Both the position numbers and the translations under genes were made by a program. DNA of 10,129 nt. Source: CAVPRW01 sp046727435 [NCBI: bacterium]. Its GTDB lineage: Bacteria; Tectomicrobia; Entotheonellia; J063. The first letter of the stretch is position 1. The number at the start of each line of letters is the position of its first letter. The stretch is from the NCBI GenBank assembly GCA_046727435.1, contig JBKPCR010000033.1:1-10129 (forward strand), given 5' to 3'. The notes beneath the pieces were generated by a model that ran no database searches, was not told the DNA's origin, and saw only the letters and a program-made list of their open reading frames with translations. Shown one piece after another: positions 1 to 5,955 of this stretch.

Positions 1-449
1 CGAGCAGCGAAAGGATCCGCACGGGCGGGCGGGTAGGTCTTGCCTACTGGGTCGCATGGCTCAGCGAGGTCTGTCGTCTGGCGGGACGCGGCGAGGAGGC
101 CTGGCAGCACGCGCGCCAGGCGCTCGACCTGGCCCGGCAGCACAAAGCGCGTGCCAACGAGGCGCTGGCGCTGCACCAGCTTGGCGTCGTCCATGCCCAC
201 GCCGACCCCCCCGATGCCGCGCAAGCCGAAGCCCACTACCAGCAGGCCCTGGCCCTGGCCGAGGAGCTTGGTATGCGCCCGCTCGTGGCCCACTGCCACC
301 TCGGGCTGGGCCGGCTGTACGGCCGGACCGGCCAGCAGGAGCAGGCCCGCACCGCCCTGGCCACCGCCATTGACCTGTACCGCGCCATGGACATGACCTT
401 CTGGCTGCCCCAGGCCGAAGCTGCATTGGCGCAGGTGGAAGGGCGGTGA
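1..449 (+). CDS. C-terminal TPR region of a large cyclase/AAA/TPR-type protein (5' partial)
   Basis: The reading frame is open from base 3 to a TGA stop at 447-449, giving 148 residues of an incomplete C terminus. It is Ala/Leu/Gln rich and helical, with TPR-like repeats: a helix pair around EEAWQHARQALDLAR, then AQAEAHYQQALALAEELG, then HLGLGRLYGRTGQQEQARTA. The ending, with YRAMDMTFWLPQAEAAL close to the stop, is one I associate with long bacterial proteins that carry an adenylate/guanylate cyclase catalytic domain, an AAA ATPase domain and a long TPR tail. Only the TPR part is seen here; the cyclase/ATPase assignment is from family knowledge. The TPR tail would mediate protein-protein contact in a cytoplasmic signalling protein. 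The stretch is visibly more GC-rich than the cassette that follows. Other multi-TPR regulators remain possible. Confidence 0.75.
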   Translation, partial: SSERIRTGGRVGLAYWVAWLSEVCRLAGRGEEAWQHARQALDLARQHKARANEALALHQLGVVHAHADPPDAAQAEAHYQQALALAEELGMRPLVAHCHLGLGRLYGRTGQQEQARTALATAIDLYRAMDMTFWLPQAEAALAQVEGR

Positions 450-924
450 TGGACTATGGTGTCATCCTGACAGCGGTGCTTGTGCTCCTTTAGCAGGAGA
501 CCAGCGACCAACATTGTGTGGGCATTGCCTAAGCGCCGGACGAAGGAATCTTTCGCTGAGCATATCCCTACCATGCTGGATGTGTGTATTTATAACCCAT
601 TGAGTATGAAGAGCTTTCATGGGGTATCGGCCGGAAATGTACACAAATGCTTGCCGAAAATAAGTATCGGAAAAGTCAGGTGATTACCCAGACGCTTTTA
701 TCACTTCTGATCTGGGATGGGTGTAGAGGAGAGCACTAGCATGGCTTAGGAGGTGCCAATTGCCGGCCTGTCTGGCCCTGCGGGCATTCGGTCAGATACA
801 GACTGCAAAGGCGGTCCTGTAGAAGGCATACTCCAGCTCAGTTCAGCCTTGTTGGCCTTGCGAACAGCTAACCCTTCATCCAACCTAATGTGTATTTTTC
901 CATAACGCTGGGAGCACACGTCCA
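450..924. other. Intergenic stretch with no supported gene
   Basis: I see no convincing gene here on either strand. Short open frames exist, but they lack a good ribosome binding site and any recognisable protein pattern. Base composition is visibly less GC-rich than the TPR gene before it, especially around 540-740. A weak 5-bp hairpin, CTCCT/AGGAG with a 5-base loop, lies at 485-499, about 35 bases after the preceding stop. It has no T-tract and is a poor terminator candidate. The region separates the core-like TPR gene from the accessory cassette and may hold the cassette's promoter, which I could not pinpoint. Confidence 0.5.
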
Positions 925-1707
925 GTGGGTCACGAGCGAATCGGTATTCTGCCACGTACGACACGATGGCGCAAGATCGTCGCGGAACTTGCAAAGTTCC
1001 CGACGGCTGAAGACAATGTGCCACAACTCGCCAGTGGCACTCTTGAGTGCGTTAGGACTCGGTTCCGGGAGATCCACAAGGATACAGGCGTGCAAGCTAC
1101 GTTCGAATTTCTGGTCGGTTTGGCGGCCACCGGTGGCACGGGCGAGCCTCCACCGGAATGGTCTAACCTTCCCGTAGATTTCACCAATAACTCCTCTCCG
1201 CTTAGGATTGCTCAAGCGCTTCGCACCTGGGTCAGTGGCCGGGAAGATTCTCTTGAGTACAGAAGCCTTGCCGAACGGGCTGCAACTGATGCGATCACAG
1301 CTTGGCACTCTGGCCAAACAGAGCAAGGCCAGCTTTTCGGGTCTTCGGCAGATGTAGCGAATGTATGGAAAAGAGCAGCCAATGGAGCAGGATTTTGTGA
1401 GCTTTCTCGGCTATTCTTTGCAAAGTTTACAGAGCGTTACCTCAACTATTTCCTAGAACGAGAAGCATCTGCCGCTCTGCCGACAATTGAAGATCGAGAA
1501 CGATTTAGGGAGCAGCTTCATCAACACGTGGATCAAGTGTCACAGCATGCGTTCGAAACGGCCAAGATCACACAGTCATTCGCTGCTGCGTGGTATAACA
1601 GGCACGCACGTCGGGGTAGACCCTCCCAACGCGAAGTCGAGCAGTTTCTTTCGAGAGCCTTTGGGAAGATTCGCGAGGAACTGCTCCGCGAGGGCTCTCA
1701 GCCATGA
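925..1707 (+). CDS. Hypothetical protein upstream of a QueC-like gene
   Basis: An intact frame of 260 residues that I do not recognise. It starts at a GTG with a GGGAG at 910-914 about 10 bases upstream. The frame is open back to 889, so the start is uncertain, but no better start codon was found in that extension. The protein is soluble, with no signal peptide or membrane segment. The N-terminal third is basic (RTTRWRKIVAEL), the middle is helical with many Trp and Phe, and the C terminus is a charged helix (FGKIREELLREG). The stop overlaps the next start as ATGA (1704-1707), so the two genes are very likely translationally coupled and functionally linked. In Qat systems a QueC-like QatC follows a partner called QatB. 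This gene occupies the QatB position, but I see no QatB-like sequence pattern. With the GTG start the protein begins Met-Gly. Confidence 0.72.
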   Translation: MGHERIGILPRTTRWRKIVAELAKFPTAEDNVPQLASGTLECVRTRFREIHKDTGVQATFEFLVGLAATGGTGEPPPEWSNLPVDFTNNSSPLRIAQALRTWVSGREDSLEYRSLAERAATDAITAWHSGQTEQGQLFGSSADVANVWKRAANGAGFCELSRLFFAKFTERYLNYFLEREASAALPTIEDRERFREQLHQHVDQVSQHAFETAKITQSFAAAWYNRHARRGRPSQREVEQFLSRAFGKIREELLREGSQP

Positions 1708-2725
1708 CAGCATCTCCGAGAGTTCTCGTGCTTTGCAACGGTGCTTCGGGTCCGGAGGATATGGGTGAATATAAGAATGTCCTGTCGCTGGTCTATAATT
1801 CCAACGTTCCGGGCAAGCGGAACATAAAGCTCTCGCTTCCGGATTTCGTTCGAGACGTCTATCACCTCCCTGATCGGCTACTCGACCTACTGGAAATTGC
1901 TGCCTATGTATTCTCCGCCGATCGCTTGATAGGCCGCGGGGAGCATGATGCTGTAGAATATCACACGTGGGCTCGCTCATTTGAGTTCAGAATTCGGGTG
2001 CGTGATCATGCATTCTGGTCCCAGGACGGTGTAAAACACAAACTTGCTGAAGCGCTTACCTTCTCACAGGAGATCGGGACTTCACGTTCATATTTCAATC
2101 GGGGCATCATACACCGGCAACCAGTCTCTTCGACCGGGAGGAGTTTCGCATCGAATCTCAGCAAAGGACAGCGATTCTCCTTTTTTCTGGAGGTCTGGAT
2201 TCACTGGCAGGCGCCATCGAGCAACTGGAGACCAGTGATGATCAGGTCTGTTTGATCAGTCATCGGTCCCAACCGGGGATCATACACACACAGGACGGCC
2301 TCGTCCGAGCCCTTAAGCGACAGCAACGTTATGAAGGCCGAATCCACCACTACCGGTTCCTATGTCAGCTTACAGGGGGTCGCGCCCCCGAAGAATCGCA
2401 GCGGACGAGGGCATTCCTTTACACTGCCATAGCCTTCGCGCTATGCAGGGCACTCTCACAGGACGAATTCTTCGTCTTTGAAAACGGTGTCACCAGTCTT
2501 AACTTCTCAAGGAGGGAGGATCTGGCGAATGCGCGCGCGAGTCGGACTACCCACCCTCGAACGCTGACATTGCTGCAGTCTTTGTTCTCTGAAATTGCCA
2601 ATAGTCCCATTCGGATAAACGCGCCATTCGTTTGGCATACGAAGGAAGACGTCTTTCGGAAGATACGATCGTTTGGGCAGGAGCTCCTCATCCCCAGCAC
2701 GGTCTCTTGCAGATGTGGAACGTAG
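1704..2725 (+). pseudogene. QueC-like PP-loop protein (QatC type), frameshifted and missing its C terminus
   Basis: Two frames together encode about 340 residues of a QueC-like ATP-pyrophosphatase of the QatC/Cap9 type. The first frame (1704-2063) has the N-terminal domain, including LLDLLEIAAYVFSADR and a W..SFEFRIRVRD segment. The second, in the -1 frame, continues with LTGDRDFTFIF, a hydrophobic strand (TAILLF) and the ATP-binding PP-loop SGGLDS at 2186-2203, then FENGVTSLNF and SRTTHP, typical of this subfamily. The switch falls at about 2061-2065, as if one base were missing. Without it, translation stops at 2253-2255, soon after the PP-loop site, which is read out of frame. The second frame ends at TAG 2723-2725 just after IPSTVSC, so the expected C-terminal CxxC-type zinc site is absent. 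Family role: ATP-dependent deazaguanine chemistry, in defence systems linked to modification of a partner protein. This copy should be inactive unless the shift is a sequencing error, and the C-terminal loss would remain. Confidence 0.8.
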
Positions 2726-2982
2726 ACCACTTTTACAACGAGATGCTCAATGGTCTCGTTGAGGTCATAGACAACATCCCGAAGCCGATTGCGGATACCT
2801 TAAAAGGATTGGTTTACCTGGACGATGAGCAGGTGACCGACGTATCGTGCCGGAAGCGAAATCTCAACAGTAATTTACGCATTGAAAACCCATCCAGCGT
2901 TTTGGCTGAAGGGTTCAGTCGTGGTAACCAGTTCCTCTACATCGTTGTGGAGGAGGCTCCAAACCAAGAGGCGATATACTGA
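2713..2982 (+). pseudogene. RusA-type Holliday junction resolvase, 5'-truncated remnant
   Basis: The frame ending at TGA 2980-2982 carries the C-terminal two thirds of a RusA-family resolvase, a small metal-dependent nuclease that cuts branched DNA. From the ATG at 2713, D20-N21, K24, D28 in DNIPKPIADTLKGL and D37-D38-x-Q40-V in YLDDEQV match the family core. The tail (PSSVLAEGFSRGNQFLYIVV) is as expected for the subfamily. The N-terminal strands, about 50 residues, are missing. The frame continues upstream, but there it overlaps the QueC-like gene and reads as nonsense, so the ATG at 2713 is probably not the ancestral start. The first acidic residue of the usual DxDN is not in register: the sequence is EVIDN, with Val two before the Asp. 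The product, if made, is probably inactive. Its stop overlaps the next start (TGATG), so translation through the remnant may still drive the downstream gene. Confidence 0.7.
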
Positions 2983-3644
2983 TGGAAGCTACAACCTCGA
3001 GAGAAAGACAGCGCGCCCGTGCTATTGCCGAGGAGTATCGCAGCAGAGGTTATAAGGTAATCGAACAGCCATCGCCGGAGCAACTGCCTGAATTCTTGGT
3101 CGGTTACCACCCGGATGTACTTGTCCAAAGAGGCGACGAGGCTATCATTGTAGAGGTAAAGTCTCGATCATCTCTTATTAAAGATCCTCGAATCAAGGAG
3201 CTGGCGCGGCTAGTCCAGGCAGAACCTCACTGGAACTTCGAGTTAGTGGTGGTGGGGGAGGAAGATCCGTTAAGTGCTCCGGAAGGGGCGGCTCCCTTTG
3301 AAAGAGATGACATTCTACGAGGTATTGAGGCGGCTGAAAGACTTCTTGCATCAGAGTTTTCGGAGGCAGCTCTCCTGCAGGCATGGTCAACTTTAGAGGC
3401 AACTGTGAGACTGCTCTCCGAGAAAGAAGGACTTGTGCTTGAGCGCCTTAACCCTCTCTCCATCCTCACGCAGGCGACGAGTAATGGGGTGATCTCCAGG
3501 GATGATTACAACTTCCTGACAAAGGTCATGAAATACCGGAATGCGCTTGCACATGGATTTAAAACCATCGACTTCGATCCCGTCCTTGTAACCGAGCTGA
3601 TCAACATTACTAAGCGCCTGTTACAATCAACAAGTGCACCATAA
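2982..3644 (+). CDS. PD-(D/E)xK nuclease-like protein with C-terminal HEPN-like domain (REase_AHJR-like)
   Basis: A complete 220-residue soluble protein. The N-terminal domain (about 1-95) has a restriction-endonuclease-like core: a basic helix (RERQRARAIAEEYRSRGY), then P44-D45 followed by E58-V59-K60 in HPDVLV and IIVEVKSR. This is the PD-x12-ExK pattern of metal-dependent DNA nucleases. The C-terminal domain (about 110-220) is helical and ends with R186-N187-A-L-A-H191, the RNxxxH pattern of HEPN RNases. Proteins of this build are often called REase_AHJR-like and, as I recall, sit beside RusA-like genes. Here too it overlaps the RusA remnant by one base. Nuclease activity is inferred from motifs; the target is unknown. 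The frame is undamaged although its partner gene is truncated. It could be a defence effector, a toxin-like RNase or a DNA repair factor. Confidence 0.78.
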   Translation: MEATTSRERQRARAIAEEYRSRGYKVIEQPSPEQLPEFLVGYHPDVLVQRGDEAIIVEVKSRSSLIKDPRIKELARLVQAEPHWNFELVVVGEEDPLSAPEGAAPFERDDILRGIEAAERLLASEFSEAALLQAWSTLEATVRLLSEKEGLVLERLNPLSILTQATSNGVISRDDYNFLTKVMKYRNALAHGFKTIDFDPVLVTELINITKRLLQSTSAP

Positions 3645-3964
3645 TCTACGTGACTATGGCATGCAGCGGACATGCTCCAGAGGTGCGGCCCTTGGAAAAG
3701 TTCTGCGTTGAGCTAGCTCGATAGGGGGTGCGATCGCAGCCATCACTATGTTGGTCAAGGCGACTTCTCCCACGAGAGAAGCGGCGAATCATTACCCATG
3801 GTGAAGCTATCGCGGACCGATTTCATCGCGAGATCCAGAGCTTTATCTCCCTAGTGGTCTGTCTGGCTAATCGCCGCTCGTTAATTGGCGTGCGGCTAAT
3901 GAGAGACATGCCAAGCGTAGCGACGTGAACTGACCCCTCCTTGGTCGTTTGCAGAGTGCAGCGA
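3645..3964. other. Intergenic stretch with no supported gene
   Basis: About 320 bases between the nuclease-like gene and the next operon. No gene is supported on either strand; the 66-residue frame at 3728-3928 has no ribosome binding site or recognisable protein pattern. Minor structure is visible: a short dyad TTCTC/GAGAA near 3766-3781, and the heptamer GGCTAAT repeated around 3865 and 3893, flanking a CGCC/GGCG inverted repeat. No T-tract terminator follows the upstream gene. A promoter for the downstream operon probably lies here, but I cannot place it. Confidence 0.45.
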
Positions 3965-4483
3965 ATGGATATTTCGGTCCGTTTGATAGATCTGACTATC
4001 ATGCATCCCCGCCTGCTGTGGGAAGACATCATGGCGGCCACCGTGGTCATGTTGAGTCACACAGGTGTCCAAGCGCCTTTTCCCTTCGAGTTGGCGGTTG
4101 ACGATCTGCCGGGATTCGGCAGCGCTCAGTTCCGCCTAGTGATTGATCCAGTAGGAGTCGCATCAGAACATGTGAGTCGATTGCAGCGAACGTATGAGTC
4201 ATCCCGATTGGTCGAACTGGCAGCCATTGCGGTCGTGGGTCTGGGGCTTTACCATGGGGGTGGACATGAAATAATGGACATTGCGTTGCGTGGGAGTAGC
4301 GCGGACTATCTGGTAGACGAGTCAAACCACCTTTTGGAGGTTGCAGGGCGATCTCGGCGGAGTGATTTGGGGGTGGCCTGGCAGCAAAGATGGCAACGCT
4401 TGACGGATCGTATGGGGAGTGGCTTCTATGTATGTGTCGTGGAATTCGAAACCCCAGCGGGTCGGTTGGCGTTTAAAACATAA
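3965..4483 (+). CDS. Hypothetical protein, first gene of a two-gene operon
   Basis: 172 residues from the ATG at 3965. An upstream in-frame TTG at 3941 exists, but neither start has a strong Shine-Dalgarno sequence. I chose the ATG because it begins with a hydrophobic strand-like segment (ISVRLIDLTI). I do not recognise the family with a named function. Visible traits are a central hydrophobic helix (LVELAAIAVVGLGLY, about 82-96) followed at once by HGGGHE (97-102) and MDIALRG, then ADYLVDESNHLLEVAGRSRR and a Trp-rich AWQQRWQRL helix. It ends with a strand (FYVCVVEFETPAGRLAF). The H-G-G-G-H-E cluster could bind metal or be a tight turn. There is no clear signal peptide, and the hydrophobic segment is too short and flanked by charge to be a sure membrane span. 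The next gene follows after 15 bases, so the two are probably co-transcribed and act together. Confidence 0.7.
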   Translation: MDISVRLIDLTIMHPRLLWEDIMAATVVMLSHTGVQAPFPFELAVDDLPGFGSAQFRLVIDPVGVASEHVSRLQRTYESSRLVELAAIAVVGLGLYHGGGHEIMDIALRGSSADYLVDESNHLLEVAGRSRRSDLGVAWQQRWQRLTDRMGSGFYVCVVEFETPAGRLAFKT

Positions 4484-4498
4484 GGAGCGGAGGCATTT

Positions 4499-4855
4499 AT
4501 GGCCACGGCCCATGTACCTGTCAGTGATATGCTTGTGACGGTGAAATCGCGGGAGTTGCAGCGCGGCTTGTTGGCGGAAATGCGAGGCGATCAGACCGGT
4601 GCCGCGCGACACCTCTTAGCGGCTGCCCATCTGGAGCTGGTGCTAGCGGATGACTATGAACAATCTGACCAATGGGACCTAGCTTTGCGCAGCCGTTTGA
4701 GCGCGGCTTCCTGTTTTTGGCGAGCCGGTCAACCTGACCAAGCCCGTGAACTCTTTGAAGCCATGATCCAAGAGCGCCCGACGCAAGAGCAGGCAATCCG
4801 CGAGGTCGTCGCATCCTTGGAGCATGATTATCCCAAGCCAAGCTCATCAGTTTGA
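4499..4855 (+). CDS. Small TPR-like helical protein, second gene of the operon
   Basis: 118 residues with a well-placed ATG preceded by GGAGCGGAGG (4483-4492), six bases upstream. It is all helical in appearance. The segments ELQRGLLAEMRGDQTGAARH, LELVLADDYEQSDQWDLALR, RLSAASCFWRAGQPDQAREL and FEAMIQERPTQEQA look like two to three TPR-like helix pairs. TPR proteins are binding scaffolds, so it probably binds the product of the gene before it or another partner. No catalytic motif is visible. It is cytoplasmic, with no signal peptide. The stop codon lies inside a strong hairpin (4836-4865), consistent with the end of the transcript. The function is unknown; the TPR reading rests on helix periodicity and the A-x-x-A-x-x-x-F/L spacing. 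Confidence 0.75.
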   Translation: MATAHVPVSDMLVTVKSRELQRGLLAEMRGDQTGAARHLLAAAHLELVLADDYEQSDQWDLALRSRLSAASCFWRAGQPDQARELFEAMIQERPTQEQAIREVVASLEHDYPKPSSSV

Positions 4856-4865
4856 TGAATTGGCT
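4836..4865 (+). terminator. Hairpin over the stop codon of the two-gene operon
   Basis: The inverted repeat is AGCCAA-gc-TCATCA, a three-base loop GTT, then TGATGA-a-TTGGCT. That gives two perfect 6-bp stems stacked across a small internal loop. The upstream gene's stop TGA (4853-4855) lies in the 3' arm. No T-tract follows, so it is not a classic intrinsic terminator. It may be a weak terminator or a structure that protects the mRNA 3' end. The symmetry is directly visible; the role is inferred. Confidence 0.45.
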
Positions 4866-5063
4866 GCCTAACCGCCCTCCACCACGGATGCATTAACATA
4901 CGCTGTGGCTAGCTCGATGCTGGGAGGATGCTCAAGACTGAGGACTCGGTAGAGGAATACTAGGCGTGTGGCGTTCGCACAGATGTCACGGAGATGCCGA
5001 TAGCGGCACATGAGCAAACAGTCCACCACAGGCGTTGGAGACACACTCCCCAGGAGAACGCCC
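4866..5063. other. Leader region before the DinB-like gene
   Basis: About 200 bases without a supported gene. A small perfect hairpin, TGCCG-atag-CGGCA, lies at 4995-5008. The open frame of the downstream gene extends back to an ATG at 5010, but that start lacks a ribosome binding site. No promoter could be assigned. Confidence 0.35.
5052..5056 (+). promoter_or_regulatory. Ribosome binding site fixing the DinB-like gene start
   Basis: AGGAG ends seven bases before the ATG at 5064. The alternative in-frame ATG at 5010 has no comparable site, which favours the shorter protein. Confidence 0.65.
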
Positions 5064-5600
5064 ATGGATGAAGCCCTTCAGCTCGTGATCGAGATGAACG
5101 AGTGGACCTGGAAGCGCTTCAAGGACGATCTTACAGATATAACATTGGAGGAGATCAATTGGCGGCCACTCCCGCAAGTGAACAATATTAACGCCATCCT
5201 GAAACACCTCCGCGTGGAGGCCGAGTGGTATGTCGCGAGCCTCGAGCACGGCGAGCAGAGTCCCTATCAAGATACTGCCAGCGTGCAACAGCTGACCGAT
5301 GCGATTCCCCTGGATTTCGAACGAAACCTGCAGGAGCTAGAGGAGTTGTACACCCGATTTATAGAGGCGTTGCGCAGGACGACGCTGGCTGCTTTACAGC
5401 AGCAAACCGTGCTTGCGCAAGTCTTTCCGGGCGGCGCTCCACATCGGGCAGATCTCCTGAGCTTTCGCCAGGCGATGCATCTGGCTATGCATTGGGGACA
5501 GATCCGTACCATTCGCAACTTGTACCGGAGGACACGGGGTGAGCCAGGGCGATTTTTCCCACACAACCCCACCTTCCCCGAATGGAATGTCAAAGCTTGA
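5064..5600 (+). CDS. DinB-superfamily protein
   Basis: 178 residues from ATG 5064. The DinB fold is a four-helix bundle with a three-histidine metal site, used in diverse thiol-dependent and transferase-like reactions. The pattern here fits. A first helix (EALQLVIEMNEWTWKRFKDD) is followed by TLEEINWRPLP, where the family often has an ELxWRP-like turn. NAILKHLRVEAEWYV carries the first putative metal His. QAMHLAMHWGQIRTIRNLY near the C terminus has the HxxxH-type pair followed by GQI and R, very typical of the family. Length matches the usual 150-180 residues. The longer start at 5010 would add 18 residues of low-complexity N terminus. The substrate is unknown. It is separated from both neighbours by non-coding DNA, so it is probably a single-gene transcript. 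Its 3' end abuts a recombinase remnant. Confidence 0.82.
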   Translation: MDEALQLVIEMNEWTWKRFKDDLTDITLEEINWRPLPQVNNINAILKHLRVEAEWYVASLEHGEQSPYQDTASVQQLTDAIPLDFERNLQELEELYTRFIEALRRTTLAALQQQTVLAQVFPGGAPHRADLLSFRQAMHLAMHWGQIRTIRNLYRRTRGEPGRFFPHNPTFPEWNVKA

Positions 5601-5724
5601 GGGGAGAGCAGAGTGCGTCGGCGAACTGCTGGCCCTGCACATCTCCAAGGCGTCAATCGCGAAAATTACTGGGGGCGATCGCGCCACTCTGTACCATTTC
5701 ATCCGGTCACACAGGTTGGTCTAG
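5601..5724 (+). pseudogene. Remnant of a serine recombinase C-terminal helix-turn-helix
   Basis: About 40 residues ending at TAG 5722-5724 resemble the DNA-binding tail of Hin/resolvase-type serine recombinases. ELLALHISKASIAKITG, then RATLYHFIRSHRL, matches the usual pattern of a short helix, S-K-A-x-I-A, G-V-S-R-x-T-L-Y and a final basic stretch. Where the family has GVSR, this copy has GGDR, a change in the turn and recognition helix. No catalytic domain is present upstream; that DNA encodes the DinB-like protein in another frame. The frame is open into that gene (an ATG at 5587 is possible), but there is no convincing ribosome binding site. It is most likely a leftover of a mobile element. 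A free-standing small DNA-binding protein is less likely. Confidence 0.6.
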
Positions 5725-5942
5725 AGATGCGACACAGACTTATTAGGCAGGGGTTTCCGTCAACCGCTCTTCGAAGGATGTCATGGCCTGGCTTCGCAGT
5801 GCGCTCCCGCTTCCTCATGCGACCGCAACTGCTGACGCGCCTCTAAGCCCCCTCGGGACGGATGCCTCTCGTTCCCGTCCGCGTGGGGGAGTGTGGAAGC
5901 CGTTTGCCCGAGAGCATTATCCTGAATGCGCGGAGGGAGCAC
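5725..5942. other. Region upstream of the solute-binding protein gene, no gene seen
   Basis: About 220 bases with no supported gene. A GGACGG/CCGTCC inverted repeat with a 13-base loop lies near 5854-5878. It could be an mRNA leader structure, but it has no T-tract and no recognised riboswitch pattern. The promoter of the downstream gene is expected here but could not be placed. Confidence 0.35.
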
Positions 5943-5950
5943 AAGGAGGT
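5943..5950 (+). promoter_or_regulatory. Strong ribosome binding site fixing the solute-binding protein start
   Basis: AAGGAGGT is a near-perfect anti-16S match and ends five bases before ATG 5956. It decides against the in-frame ATG at 5926, which would place this site inside the coding region. Confidence 0.8.
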
Positions 5951-5955
5951 GGCCC

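Noticed and set aside
480-683. Short open frame of 67 codons after the TPR gene
   Set aside because: It has no ribosome binding site, no recognisable protein pattern and no neighbour link.
746-1326. Open frames on the - strand (746-1024 and 868-1326) opposite the unknown gene
   Set aside because: They lie wholly or largely opposite the coupled + strand gene or in the gene-free gap, and show no domain-like pattern.
2175-2190. Run of six T just before the PP-loop as a possible slippery site for -1 frameshifting
   Set aside because: Slippage here would lead into SGGLDS, but the residues before it would be non-homologous. The correct -1 frame already reads the expected strand (TAILLF) and upstream LTGD segment, so the shift lies earlier, near 2061-2065.
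925-3644. Complete Qat anti-phage system
   Set aside because: Only a QatC-like gene is recognisable. No QatA ATPase, no TatD-type QatD and no clear QatB were found, and the QatC-like gene itself is broken.
3712-4918. 11-base repeat GCTAGCTCGAT at 3712 and 4908 as element ends flanking the two-gene operon
   Set aside because: It is short, in direct orientation and contains a common palindrome, and there is no transposase or target duplication. Chance is the simpler explanation.
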